Shown: positions 34,502-43,256, numbered from the stretch's first letter. The stretch is 64,000 nucleotides of DNA from an uncultured Rhodospirillales bacterium (GCA_913060675.1 CAJXUS010000001.1:180739-244738), one strand, 5' to 3'. Notes: generated from the letters alone by a model not told the origin. Numbers and translations are program-made.

Positions 34502-35512
34502 ATGAAAGCTGTTGCACTTACCCACTACCTACCGATTGAAGATTCGAACTCATTTTTCGATGTTGAGCTCGCAAAGCCAACGCCATCCGGCCACGACATT
34601 TTGGTCGCGGTGAAAGCTGTCGCCGTAAATCCGGTCGACACCAAAGTCCGCGCCCCAAAAGACAAAGTTGAAGAAAGCCCACGTGTTATTGGCTACGATG
34701 CCAGTGGTGTTATTGAGGCTGTCGGTGCAGACGTCACCCTCTTCAAAGTTGGCGATGAAGTCTATTACGCCGGAGACATCACCCGTCCCGGCACCAACGC
34801 CGAATACCAGTTGGTGGATGAGCGCATTGTCGGGCACAAACCAAGCACACTCTCTCATGCTCAAGCCGCCGCCCTCCCTCTTACAAGCATTACCGCTTAC
34901 GAAGCTTTTTTCGATCGTCTGGGTATAAACCGTGATGGCGCCGACAAAGGCCAGAGCATTTTGATTATTGGTGCAGGCGGCGGTGTTGGCTCCATCGGCA
35001 TTCAACTCGCCAAACTGGCTGGGTTGACCGTAATTGCGACCGCATCACGACCAGAGACCAACGCTTGGGTAAAAGAACTTGGCGCTGATCACGTCGTCAA
35101 TCACCGCGAAAACATGGTCGATCAAGTTCTCGCCCTTGGCATTCACCATGTAGATCACATCGCGATTTTCAACGACATGCGTCACTGGGAAACCGCTGTA
35201 GAGCTAATCCGCCCCCAAGGTGGCATTGTCACCATTGACGACACCGATCTGCCGATGCCGATGAACGATATGAAGATTAAATCGGCCAGCCTGCATTGGG
35301 AGTTCATGTTCGCGCGCTCCATGCACAACACACCGGACATGATAGAGCAACACAAGCTGCTCACACACATCGGCAAAGAAATCGATGCCGGACGTATCCG
35401 CACGACGGTTTCGGAGATATTGTCACCGATCAACGCTGATAATATTCGAAAGGCCCATGCCCTGATTGAAGCTGGCACGGTTAAAGGCAAAATTGTTCTC
35501 GAAGGCTTTTAA
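34502..35512 (+). CDS. Zinc-binding-type alcohol dehydrogenase/quinone oxidoreductase
   Basis: A 336-residue MDR-family NAD(P)H oxidoreductase. The N-terminal GroES-like part has AVAVNPVDTKVRAP and VIGYDASGVIEAVG; the Rossmann part has ILIIGAGGGVGSIGIQLAKL. Catalytic zinc ligands are not evident, so it is closer to quinone reductases (the ZADH-type family) than to true alcohol dehydrogenases. It is divergent from its probable LysR regulator and monocistronic. Confidence 0.9.
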   Translation: MKAVALTHYLPIEDSNSFFDVELAKPTPSGHDILVAVKAVAVNPVDTKVRAPKDKVEESPRVIGYDASGVIEAVGADVTLFKVGDEVYYAGDITRPGTNAEYQLVDERIVGHKPSTLSHAQAAALPLTSITAYEAFFDRLGINRDGADKGQSILIIGAGGGVGSIGIQLAKLAGLTVIATASRPETNAWVKELGADHVVNHRENMVDQVLALGIHHVDHIAIFNDMRHWETAVELIRPQGGIVTIDDTDLPMPMNDMKIKSASLHWEFMFARSMHNTPDMIEQHKLLTHIGKEIDAGRIRTTVSEILSPINADNIRKAHALIEAGTVKGKIVLEGF

Positions 35513-35611
35513 GGCCGCTTGCGGCTCGCTTCATCGGCGGGCCGCACCCTTACGCACGAGCCAGTATCTTAAGCTGATCACCTCAATGCTTAGAAATTTT
35601 CTCTCGGAGAT

Positions 35612-35830
35612 TTATTCGAAAATTTCGTAAGAGAAGACATCCTGTACAGGGCGACCAAACGCATGCGCGATTTGAAAGGCAAGCTCCAGTGAGGGAGAAT
35701 ACTTGGCCTTTTCAATCGCAACGATTGTTTGCCGAGAAACTCCGGTCTTCTCAGCCAGTTCTTTTTGCGTCATCTCATCATGATCAAAGCGTAATCGACG
35801 AATATTATTACTGATCTGCCCCTTGTTCAT
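35612..35830 (-). CDS. Small XRE-family regulator (YozG type)
   Basis: A 72-residue protein that is only a helix-turn-helix: MTQKELAEKTGVSRQTIVAIEKAKYSPS, here given as its span, about residues 20-47, and then LAFQIAHAFGRPVQDVF. The start is ATG 35830, one base past the stop of the membrane gene. Such tiny regulators usually autoregulate an operon with a small membrane protein, as seen here. Confidence 0.88.
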   Translation of the reverse strand: MNKGQISNNIRRLRFDHDEMTQKELAEKTGVSRQTIVAIEKAKYSPSLELAFQIAHAFGRPVQDVFSYEIFE

Positions 35831-35831
35831 C

Positions 35832-36281
35832 TCACATTCCCCCACGATAGAGGAACAGCTTTACGAGATCTCCGATAAAGTTGGCAATAAACATCGAGAA
35901 GATAATCAGAAGAAACACAATATGAGGTGCCACCATCTCTAACGCCAGAAGCGCCATAGAAGCCATAAAACCAACACTAAAAATCAAGAGTATAATCTGC
36001 ATGCATTTAAGGCTGTAGAGCTTGTCACGCTCATCATTCAGCATGGGCTCGTAGCCCTTGGTCACAATTGCATGGATGATGGTAACGAGAATCTGTACCA
36101 CAATACTAACCGCGATACCGCCGCCGATCAGCAAAAAGAAACTCTTGCCAATAAGGCTGTAAACATCTGGTCCGACCAAGCGGCCCTGCTCATGCAAACC
36201 AAACATATAAAAAGCAAAAAATACAAACAAAATGAGGGACGTAATAAGCGATACGATTACACTTTTTTCCTGCTGTGACAT
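35832..36281 (-). CDS. Four-helix membrane protein paired with a small XRE regulator
   Basis: A 149-residue protein with four predicted helices (about 10-30, 42-65, 95-113 and 117-138) and a conserved-looking loop GYEPMLNDERDKLYSLKCMQ between helices two and three, a pattern shared with DUF2178-like proteins found beside YozG-type regulators. The function is unknown. It is the first gene of a two-gene operon. Confidence 0.75.
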   Translation of the reverse strand: MSQQEKSVIVSLITSLILFVFFAFYMFGLHEQGRLVGPDVYSLIGKSFFLLIGGGIAVSIVVQILVTIIHAIVTKGYEPMLNDERDKLYSLKCMQIILLIFSVGFMASMALLALEMVAPHIVFLLIIFSMFIANFIGDLVKLFLYRGGM

Positions 36282-36355
36282 GCCTATCTCTTCTCAATTT
36301 CAAATTAACTCTGTGTCATAAATATTTCACTTTTTGTAAAATAAACATAACTTGA

Positions 36356-36373
36356 AGTCAAATATATTTGACT
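36356..36373. promoter_or_regulatory. Perfect 18-bp palindrome upstream of the membrane/XRE operon
   Basis: AGTCAAATATATTTGACT reads the same on both strands. On the minus strand its right half supplies a TTGACT -35 with TACAAA 17 bases further, about 75 bases ahead of the membrane gene. It is the best candidate for the XRE operator. Confidence 0.65.
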
Positions 36374-36509
36374 CTCATGAAAATTGATTCCAAAGTGCCG
36401 TAAGCGCATAAAACAGTAAGCCTCAGCTTCACTTGTTTTATGTCAAAGAGACCAAGCACACATATTAGACAAATATTTCAGATCACTAACTAAATTATAT
36501 AGAGGAAGA

Positions 36510-37136
36510 ATGATGGCACCCACGGCTAAATTTTGGGATCGAATGGCAAACCGTTATTCAAAATCACCCGTTGCTGACGAAGTTTCGTACCAAAAGAAAC
36601 TGCAAACCACCCAAGACCACTTCCACCCGGATATGGAAATCCTTGAGCTCGGTTGCGGAACGGGTTCCACTGCCATCACCCATGCCCCCTTTGTAAAGCA
36701 TATCCGCGCGGTTGATATCTCTTCAAAAATGCTCACAATCGCTCAGGATAAAGTCGATAAAGCAGGCATCGATAACATCACCTTCGAACACTCAACCATC
36801 GAAGATCTCAACGTTGCTGACCAATCAATAGATGTCGTCTTGGCTATGAGTGTTCTACACTTGCTAGAAGACAAGGAAGCCGCCATCGCCAAAGCACACA
36901 GCATGCTCAAGCCCGGTGGCCTCTTCATCACCAGCACTGCCTGCCTCGCCGAGAGTATGGGTTGGTTCAAACCTATCCTCGCCGTTGGGAAGTTCTTCGG
37001 TCTTTTGCCTCTTGTAAAATTTATCACCGTACAGGACCTAACAAATAGCCTGATCAATGCCGGATTTCAAATTGACCACTCCTGGCAACCCGGAAAAGGA
37101 AAGTCGGTATTTATCGTGGCGAAGAAAGCTGGGTAG
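36510..37136 (+). CDS. Class I SAM-dependent methyltransferase
   Basis: A 208-residue soluble enzyme. Motif I is EILELGCGTGS (about residues 43-53), motif II RAVDISSKMLTIA, motif IV SIDVVLAMSVLHLL, then LKPGGLFITST. The ATG pair at 36510/36513 follows AGAGGAAG. The C-terminal hydrophobic stretch (FKPILAVGKFFGLLPLVKF) suggests a lipid or hydrophobic substrate. The substrate is unknown. It is monocistronic. Confidence 0.88.
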   Translation: MMAPTAKFWDRMANRYSKSPVADEVSYQKKLQTTQDHFHPDMEILELGCGTGSTAITHAPFVKHIRAVDISSKMLTIAQDKVDKAGIDNITFEHSTIEDLNVADQSIDVVLAMSVLHLLEDKEAAIAKAHSMLKPGGLFITSTACLAESMGWFKPILAVGKFFGLLPLVKFITVQDLTNSLINAGFQIDHSWQPGKGKSVFIVAKKAG

Positions 37137-37334
37137 AAGTGATAGCATAAGCAAGAAACGCTTTTGAGTTTACCATTCATTAGAAAAAATTGATTTATAC
37201 TTAAACTAATAAATTAAAGGAGTTTTCAGTCGCTCCACCAGAAGAGCCGTTTATTACTCTAGGTAATTAGTTTTGACACACGGCCTGACTAACAAACTGG
37301 AAGAGGGCAACTGAGTTGAGAGGATAAGAAGGTT

Positions 37335-37835
37335 ATGCCTAATCATCCAATGTTGTCACATATGGGCATCCCCCTACTCTTAGTAATAGGGCTAGCCGCA
37401 TCTTTATTCATAACAAATACACCCACCTTCGCCGATGACCAGACGAGGGCCACACCTTCACAAGCAAAAGCTATGGCATTAAAAGCCGCCCAATATGTAC
37501 GAGATCATGAATGGGAAAATTCCAAGCTAGCTTTTCATACAAAAGACAGCCAATTTTTTGACCGTGACCTCTACGTTTTTGCGCAGGATTTCAACTGTAC
37601 TTTCCTCGCACACGGCTTGAAACCCCACCTTGTGGGTCGCAACATTTGGAATCTCAAAAACCCCAATGGACGGTATGCCTGTCAGGACATTGTCAATTCA
37701 GCAAAGGAGAAAGGACAAGGCTGGACGGAGTATATATTTACAGACCCCGAAACGGGTGAACCCGCGTGGAAGAGGACATTCCATATTGTAGTTGGCGACA
37801 TAATTGTAATGGTTGGTGCTTACCGTCCAGAGTGA
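37335..37835 (+). CDS. Exported single-cache-domain protein
   Basis: A 166-residue protein with a signal peptide (MGIPLLLVIGLAASLFITNT, cleaved near TFA-DDQ). The remainder is a cache-like sensor fold: AKAMALKAAQYVRDHEWENS, DRDLYVFAQDFNCTFLAHGL, then LVGRNIWNLKNPNGRYACQD and GQGWTEYIFTDPETG, matching the single cache 2 family. Free periplasmic cache proteins probably bind small ligands for a partner sensor. The next gene is a histidine kinase with a different sensor domain. Confidence 0.82.
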   Translation: MPNHPMLSHMGIPLLLVIGLAASLFITNTPTFADDQTRATPSQAKAMALKAAQYVRDHEWENSKLAFHTKDSQFFDRDLYVFAQDFNCTFLAHGLKPHLVGRNIWNLKNPNGRYACQDIVNSAKEKGQGWTEYIFTDPETGEPAWKRTFHIVVGDIIVMVGAYRPE

Positions 37836-37897
37836 AGAGATTGGAGCTTCTAATCAAAGTTTACTGGCGATAGGAATAAATCAAGTTAGGAGGTCAA

Positions 37898-39805
37898 ATT
37901 CACTTATTCGATGCGAAGAAAAGATCGAGCAAGTCAATAAATAATAACAGGCTAACTTATATTGGCATTTGTATTTTTGGAATTGTCCTGATCCTTGTTC
38001 TTTGTGGAACGACAATGTTCTTGTCCTTCACCGAACAACGAGAGAGATTTCATGAACAAGCACGCTTTGTAAACCAAACAGTTCTTTCCAACATTCAAAC
38101 AGTTAACACCAGCATTTCTTCTATGGCATCCTTATTTGAGGCATCAAATTTTGTCAATCCAGCGGAATTTGCCCTCGTTGCCCAAAGAGCACTGGAGAAC
38201 AATCCGCTGATCACGACGATGATCTATGCTCCTGCTATTTATAAAAACGACCGTTTGGAAGTAAACCAGTACATAAGTACTCAAAGTGGGTACCGAGAAT
38301 TCAAAATTCTCTCCAGCCCCAACGATAATGAAAATTTTCCAATATTTCCGATCCTGTATGCCAATCCAGAAAAGAATAGAAAGATATTGGGAGGACATGA
38401 AATTAGTCAATATGAAGAGTTTTCAGATGCTCTTTCTGTTGCAATAGACAGCCAAGAAGAAACCTATGCTATCGGACCCGAACATATCCCTGCCCTTAAA
38501 GGACACTGGTTCTTACTCGGCGTAATCAGTCGGCGCCTTATTCCTGGTCAAGATGATAGAGGCAACATCGGTAAGGGTTTCGTAGGCTTACGCTTGAACC
38601 CCAACCACCTCCTCAGTAAGAATACTCTCCCGGCCAATATTAGGATGAAAGTTGACGCCAGCAACATTGTTGGATCTGAGAAGGGAATTCTCTTCGATAA
38701 CACTGAGAACCATTCTGATAATTATCAACCCGGTGGCTATGAATTCAGTGTAATTCACCATATTCCAATCGGAAATTCAAACCTGCGCCTCAGATTTTCT
38801 CGTACCGTAACGGCCTCGTCTCTTCTTACTAATTTGTTTGCAGTCGCTTTGTTGATTGGCTTAACGATTACCACCCTCTTGTTTTATGCCTTTTCATTGG
38901 TCACCAATCGCAACAAAATTGTTGAGATGCAGGTAAAAGAACGTACTCAAGAACTCGATGAAAAAAATAAGGCACTGAATGATACACTCCTCAGCCTCCG
39001 CGATAGCGTGGTCAATCTGAAAAAAGCAAAAAGTGAACGCGAAGCTGCCCTGGAAGAAGCTCAACAAGCAAATCAATCCAAGTCAGAATTTCTTGGCTCC
39101 ATGAGCCACGAACTGCGGACACCGCTTAATGCAATTCTTGGATTTTCAGACATTTTGAGCGAACAGTATTTTGGTCCGCCAGGGGCGGGAAAATATCGCG
39201 AATATGCAAAAGATATACACCACAGTGGAGAACATCTCCTTGAATTGGTAAACGATCTTCTCGACATTTCTACTATCGAGACAGGCAAAAAATCACTCCA
39301 TAAAGAGTGGCTGTCTATCAAGGACATTATTGATGACTGCACCCGTATTATTCACGAAAAAGTGCAGTCTAAAGCCCTTAAATTGGAGTTAGAAATTACT
39401 GATGAGCTACCACCAATTTACGCTGACAAGCGGGCAATGAAACAAATTCTCCTTAACCTGCTATCGAATTCTATCAAATTCATCCCTGAAGGAGGAGGCA
39501 TCACTATTCACGCCAGCAACACGGATCAGACAACAAAAATTGTGGTAATCGATAATGGTCCCGGTATTCCATCTGATCAACTTCCGAACATTGCAAAACC
39601 CTTCGTTGGGGGGAAAAATCCGTATGTCTCGGAACCTGGATGGGGACTTGGTTTGACAATATCCAAATCCCTCATCGAACTGCATAGCGGCGTGATGATA
39701 ATAGAAAGTGACGTTGGAAAAGGAACAACCGTGACATTGGAATTACCCTCCAAAAGTGCTCACCAAGATCACCCACCGATTGCTTCCCATATAGGGACGC
39801 CCTAA
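37898..39805 (+). CDS. CHASE-domain sensor histidine kinase, probable AUU start
   Basis: From ATG 38015 the frame encodes a CHASE domain without its first membrane helix. The frame stays open upstream to a stop at 37877 and encodes a helix RLTYIGICIFGIVLILVLCG at 37949-38008. No ATG, GTG or TTG exists there, but AGGAGG at 37888-37893 stands four bases before ATT 37898, giving 635 residues. Then come the CHASE domain (EQARFVNQTVLSNIQTV, to about residue 265), a second helix, a coiled coil, HisKA with His at 39107-39109 (MSHELRTPLNAILGF) and a HATPase (NLLSNSIKF, DNGPGIP, GWGLGLTIS). A cytokinin-like or peptide ligand is typical for CHASE. The start is an inference. Confidence 0.8.
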   Translation: MHLFDAKKRSSKSINNNRLTYIGICIFGIVLILVLCGTTMFLSFTEQRERFHEQARFVNQTVLSNIQTVNTSISSMASLFEASNFVNPAEFALVAQRALENNPLITTMIYAPAIYKNDRLEVNQYISTQSGYREFKILSSPNDNENFPIFPILYANPEKNRKILGGHEISQYEEFSDALSVAIDSQEETYAIGPEHIPALKGHWFLLGVISRRLIPGQDDRGNIGKGFVGLRLNPNHLLSKNTLPANIRMKVDASNIVGSEKGILFDNTENHSDNYQPGGYEFSVIHHIPIGNSNLRLRFSRTVTASSLLTNLFAVALLIGLTITTLLFYAFSLVTNRNKIVEMQVKERTQELDEKNKALNDTLLSLRDSVVNLKKAKSEREAALEEAQQANQSKSEFLGSMSHELRTPLNAILGFSDILSEQYFGPPGAGKYREYAKDIHHSGEHLLELVNDLLDISTIETGKKSLHKEWLSIKDIIDDCTRIIHEKVQSKALKLELEITDELPPIYADKRAMKQILLNLLSNSIKFIPEGGGITIHASNTDQTTKIVVIDNGPGIPSDQLPNIAKPFVGGKNPYVSEPGWGLGLTISKSLIELHSGVMIIESDVGKGTTVTLELPSKSAHQDHPPIASHIGTP

Positions 39806-39833
39806 CTGAGCTTACTCAACACAAAATTCATTT

Positions 39834-39886
39834 TTGACAATTTAGGACAATTGCCCTAATAATACTGCCTAGGTCAATTGTCCTAA
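39834..39886 (+). promoter_or_regulatory. tetR promoter with two operators
   Basis: A near-ideal sigma70 promoter: TTGACA at 39834, a 17-base spacer, and TAATAA at 39857. The spacer holds TTAGGACAATTGCCCTAA (39842-39859, dyad with one mismatched pair). CTAGGTCAATTGTCCTAA (39869-39886) follows downstream of the start point. Centres are 27 bases apart. The layout is that of TetR autorepression. Confidence 0.82.
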
Positions 39887-39915
39887 CAAAAAATTCTTCG
39901 CGAAAGCACGAGTTG

Positions 39916-40506
39916 ATGAGTAATACCAAAAGCACACGCGACCACATTATAGAAGCAGCCGACCACCTGTTCTATCAGCAGGGCTACGAACATACCTCCT
40001 TCGCTGACATTGCCGATGCCGTGAAGATTTCGCGTGGAAATTTTTATTATCATTTCAAAACCAAAGACGACATTCTCAACGCAGTGATTAACCTGCGTGT
40101 AGCGAACACGCAGAACATGCTGGATCAATGGGAAATCGAGGGGCAGTCCCCTGAAGAGCGTATCAGGCACTTTATCCAGATCTTGATCAAAAACCAGAGC
40201 AAGATTATGCGATATGGATGCCCGGTTGGCACCCTGAGCACTGAGCTTGCAAAAATGAGCCATAGCGCCCAAACCGATGCAACCAGGCTATTCACACTGT
40301 TTCGGACATGGCTCGCTCAGCAATTTACCTCTCTTGGCCATTCGGCAGATGCGGATGATCTCGCAATGCACCTTCTCGCCCGTAGTCAGGGTGTAGCCAC
40401 CCTTGCAAATGCCTTTCGGGATGAAAATTACATAGAACAAGAAGTAACCCTGATGAATGAATGGCTCAAATCCTACACCGTAAATGCAGCCCCTCATACG
40501 CAATAG
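39916..40506 (+). CDS. TetR-family regulator
   Basis: A 196-residue repressor. The N-terminal helix-turn-helix is TSFADIADAVKISRGNFYYHFKTK (about residues 27-50), with GYEHT ahead of it. The C-terminal ligand domain contains YGCPVGTLSTELAK, a block seen in TetR regulators of redox or aldehyde genes. The start is ATG 39916. It is followed by a YciI-like gene after 55 bases and probably represses both through the operators at 39842 and 39869. Confidence 0.9.
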   Translation: MSNTKSTRDHIIEAADHLFYQQGYEHTSFADIADAVKISRGNFYYHFKTKDDILNAVINLRVANTQNMLDQWEIEGQSPEERIRHFIQILIKNQSKIMRYGCPVGTLSTELAKMSHSAQTDATRLFTLFRTWLAQQFTSLGHSADADDLAMHLLARSQGVATLANAFRDENYIEQEVTLMNEWLKSYTVNAAPHTQ

Positions 40507-40561
40507 CTAAGCCCAAAGCCGTTTCAACGGCTGCTTGTGAGATCAAAAAGAAAGACACCCA

Positions 40562-40864
40562 ATGTTTATCGTTCAACTAAAGTTTTCAGACAATAAAAGC
40601 CAAGCCAGTCAATTCATGGATGCCCACAAAGAATGGATCAAGCAGGGTTTTGATGATGGGGTATTTCTTGTCGTCGGTAGCTTACAACCCAATCTAGGTG
40701 GCGGCATTATCGCACACGACACCTCGCTGTCAGACCTTCAAGATAGAGTAACTCGTGATCCTTTTGTGGTGAAAAACATCGTTAGCGCTGAAATATTAGA
40801 GATCACCCCAGCAAGAACAGATGAGCGCCTCAAGTTTTTACTCAACGAAACAAACGCCGCTTAA
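40562..40864 (+). CDS. YciI-family protein
   Basis: A 100-residue ferredoxin-like dimeric alpha/beta protein. MFIVQLKFSDNKSQASQFMD and HKEWIKQGFDDGVFLVVGSL match the YCII fold, in which a conserved His-Asp pair is thought to be catalytic. The function is not established. It lies between the TetR and tag genes on the same strand and is probably co-transcribed with tetR. Confidence 0.82.
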   Translation: MFIVQLKFSDNKSQASQFMDAHKEWIKQGFDDGVFLVVGSLQPNLGGGIIAHDTSLSDLQDRVTRDPFVVKNIVSAEILEITPARTDERLKFLLNETNAA

Positions 40865-40914
40865 GTTTTATCCGATTTTAGATTGAGCTTAATTTTGACG
40901 ACAGGTAAGAGAAA

Positions 40915-41529
40915 ATGAGCACGACAGTAACAGGACCAGACGGAAAATTACGTTGCAGCTGGTCAAACACGGCCCCGGAGTTTCCCGACTATCATGACAC
41001 AGAATGGGGCTTTCCCGTTGGCGATGATCAACGCCTGTTTGAGAAGATATGTCTGGAGAGTTTTCAATCCGGTCTAAGCTGGCGCACAATTCTTGTTAAG
41101 CGTGAAAATTTCCGCACCGCGTTTCATAATTTTGATTACGATAAAGTCGCTCTTTTCGACGAAGGTGACATCGAAATTCTGCTCCAAAACAAAGGCATCA
41201 TCCGCCATCGTGGCAAGATCGAAGCCGTTATAAACAACGCCAAACGTGCGCAGGAGATGGTGAAATCCGAAGGCTCTCTTGCGGCTTTCCTCTGGAGCTA
41301 TGAGCCCGATCCAAAAACGCTCGGCAAACCGCAAACACAAACGACCTCGTCCGAATCTATAGCCCTATCAAAAGAGCTCAAAAAACGTGGCTGGAAATTC
41401 GTCGGCCCGACCACAGCCCACGCCTTCATCCAAGCCATGGGTCTGATCAACGATCACGTTGAAGGCTGTGTATGCCGGGAAAAGGTTGAACAGGCGCGTA
41501 AAAATTTTAAGCGGCCTTGTGATCAATAA
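40915..41529 (+). CDS. tag: DNA-3-methyladenine glycosylase I
   Basis: A 204-residue base-excision repair enzyme that removes 3-methyladenine. The signature includes CSWSNTAPEFPDYHDTEWG (zinc Cys and His near the start), FEKICLESFQSGLSWRTIL, and the C-terminal MGLINDHVEGCVCR that completes the zinc site. The length is normal for Tag. It is 50 bases downstream of the YciI-like gene. Confidence 0.95.
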   Translation: MSTTVTGPDGKLRCSWSNTAPEFPDYHDTEWGFPVGDDQRLFEKICLESFQSGLSWRTILVKRENFRTAFHNFDYDKVALFDEGDIEILLQNKGIIRHRGKIEAVINNAKRAQEMVKSEGSLAAFLWSYEPDPKTLGKPQTQTTSSESIALSKELKKRGWKFVGPTTAHAFIQAMGLINDHVEGCVCREKVEQARKNFKRPCDQ

Positions 41530-41545
41530 CATTTGCAAAGGAAAT

Positions 41546-41622
41546 TGGTGGGCCCGGCAGGACTTGAACCTGCGACATCTCCGTTATGAGCGGAGGGTTC
41601 TAACCAACTGAACTACAGGCCC
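41546..41622 (-). tRNA. tRNA with CAT anticodon, probably tRNA-Ile2
   Basis: Read on the minus strand, a full cloverleaf of 74 bases plus an encoded CCA. The acceptor stem is GGGCCTG / CGGGCCC, the anticodon stem CTCCG / CGGAG with loop CTCATAA (anticodon CAT), and the T arm GCAGG-TTCAAGT-CCTGC. A CAT anticodon can be initiator Met, elongator Met or Ile2. The C4-G69 and C5-G68 pairs are known recognition features of the lysidine synthetase TilS, and the acceptor resembles Ile2 of other bacteria, so Ile2 is favoured. Elongator Met remains possible. Confidence 0.85.
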
Positions 41623-41706
41623 ACTTCAGCGCCTAATGTTGCTCAGGCGCTCGGAATCTTCAAGTGTTAATTATCCGATTCTTAAAATGTTTTTACAGAT
41701 TTATGA

Positions 41707-42603
41707 TCAGGCGTAAGAAAGTCTCGCTGCGCCGTAAGAGACTGTCTTGGAAACAGGATCTACCCGCATCAGATCTTCCCCGACCAGCACAGGCCCTGTG
41801 AAGGATTTTTTCACCTCGGCTAGCAGGTCATCACGATTGCTATCGGGCGGGACGATATGGGTGAGCAGCAGGCAACCAACGCCAGCTTGTGTCGCAACCT
41901 TACCAACTTCGTCTGAGAGGGTGTGGTACCCCGCAACCGCTTCGATGGTTTCCGCTGATCTCACGCCTTCGACCACATGCATTTCACGGTGGACAAAGAC
42001 TTCATGAACCAACAGATCGACGCCTTGGGAAGCCTCGATCAAAGCCGGGCAATAAGTAGTATCACCAGAGAGAGCGATTTTGGTTCCAGCTACACTAAAG
42101 ATAAAGCCAAAGGCCGGATCGATTGGCTGGTGATCAACGGCGATCACATCAACCACGACATCGCCAAACTCCAGTCGTTCACCAGCTTTAACTTCAGTGA
42201 TATCCATCTCGAGCGCTTCTGTAGAAGGGCGGCGCTCGTGCTTGATGCGCAGATCCAGCTCTTCCCTCCAGACCGCCATCAGGCCTTCGATAAACTTGCG
42301 GGTTCCGGTTGGGCCGAAAATACGTTGTGGTGTGGTCCGGCCCTGATGCCAGGCAGAAACGATAACCTGATAGACATCGATTACATGATCGGAATGGAGA
42401 TGGGTGAGCAGGATAGCATCGAGCTTGGCACCGGATGATCCAGCCCCAACCAAACGCTGTGTAACGCCGGAACCACAGTCGATCAGGATTTGCGTTTCAC
42501 CTTGCGCGCCATCACCTATTTCAGAATGACGGATTAATTGTCCTGCGCCATAACGCTCGGTATGGACTGCTGGGCAACCTGTACCCAAAAGCGTGATATC
42601 CAT
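41707..42603 (-). CDS. MBL-fold metallohydrolase (RNase Z-like)
   Basis: A 298-residue metallo-beta-lactamase-fold hydrolase. The metal motif is THLHSDHV (about residue 67), with further ligands in SGDTTYCP, VHEVF and LTHIVPP. The overall layout (MDITLLGTGCPAVHTERYGA, CGSGVTQRLV) is like RNase Z or arylsulfatase-type hydrolases. It lacks an evident tRNA-binding exosite, so a small-molecule substrate is as likely. It is monocistronic. Confidence 0.88.
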   Translation of the reverse strand: MDITLLGTGCPAVHTERYGAGQLIRHSEIGDGAQGETQILIDCGSGVTQRLVGAGSSGAKLDAILLTHLHSDHVIDVYQVIVSAWHQGRTTPQRIFGPTGTRKFIEGLMAVWREELDLRIKHERRPSTEALEMDITEVKAGERLEFGDVVVDVIAVDHQPIDPAFGFIFSVAGTKIALSGDTTYCPALIEASQGVDLLVHEVFVHREMHVVEGVRSAETIEAVAGYHTLSDEVGKVATQAGVGCLLLTHIVPPDSNRDDLLAEVKKSFTGPVLVGEDLMRVDPVSKTVSYGAARLSYA

Positions 42604-42680
42604 GATCTACTCCCTTACCTCAAACCAAACTATTTACCGTATTCTCAATTAACCTTGTCCCTCCCTATCATTCAGGGCGC

Positions 42681-42722
42681 TGCATCGCTCATGTAGAGTC
42701 CCTACACCTAGCTCTTTGCCTA
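42681..42722 (+). repeat. Interspersed hairpin repeat, copy 2
   Basis: GCTGCATCG, then TGTAG, a 5-base spacer, CTACAC and later CTTTGCC. This matches the element at 33208-33250 in sequence core, spacing and orientation. It lies in the gap between the ASCH-protein gene and the MBL hydrolase gene. Confidence 0.5.
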
Positions 42723-42743
42723 CAGAACAAGTATCAATTGAAA

Positions 42744-43223
42744 CTAATTTATTGTTGGGTATACCACTTTGAATCGCTCGAGCACCAGAACAGTATCTTC
42801 ATTGAAGGTATTTCCTGTGTCTTCTGCCCGCCGCTCAAAAAACTGACGATGTCCTTCTCGCCAATTTTCAAGACTACGGCCACCCTCGTCTTCTGCAGAG
42901 GCAAAGTCGGCGGTCACGCTTTTGAAAGGACGGAACTCGACAGAGGTCAATTGGATCAGGCAACGGGGTTGGCCCAAGAAGTCAGTAAGGATATGGTAAC
43001 TTCCTGTAACAGGAGGTTCTTCCCCATCATATTCGTAGTCCCAGAGCGCCCCACAGGTTGCGGTTTTCACACCAGAGAGCACCAGCGCCAATAATTCATC
43101 CGCGAGTTCCGCACTATCACCAAAGGACCAGCAACAAAAAGAGGCGTTCCGGTCCTCCGCCGGGATATGGTCCCAACAAGATTTCCAAAACGCCTCTATT
43201 ATTTCTTCAGGGCTTTCACCCAT
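42744..43223 (-). CDS. ASCH-domain protein
   Basis: A 159-residue protein. The ASCH fold is shown by FGDSAELADELLALVLSGVKTA, whose GxKxAT stretch is the conserved Lys motif, and by TVLVLERFKVVY at the end. Related proteins include N4-acetylcytidine amidohydrolase and putative RNA-binding ASCH proteins. It lies 33 bases past rpoD on the same strand and may be read through from it. Confidence 0.85.
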   Translation of the reverse strand: MGESPEEIIEAFWKSCWDHIPAEDRNASFCCWSFGDSAELADELLALVLSGVKTATCGALWDYEYDGEEPPVTGSYHILTDFLGQPRCLIQLTSVEFRPFKSVTADFASAEDEGGRSLENWREGHRQFFERRAEDTGNTFNEDTVLVLERFKVVYPTIN

Positions 43224-43256
43224 TAGTAGATATCGCCTCTATCAGGTATCGCCCTG

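Noticed and set aside
37911..37940. Nine-codon frame MRRKDRASQ as a regulatory leader peptide
   Set aside because: AGGAGG is too far away (17 bases). It is more useful as a hint of a possible frameshift in the kinase gene.
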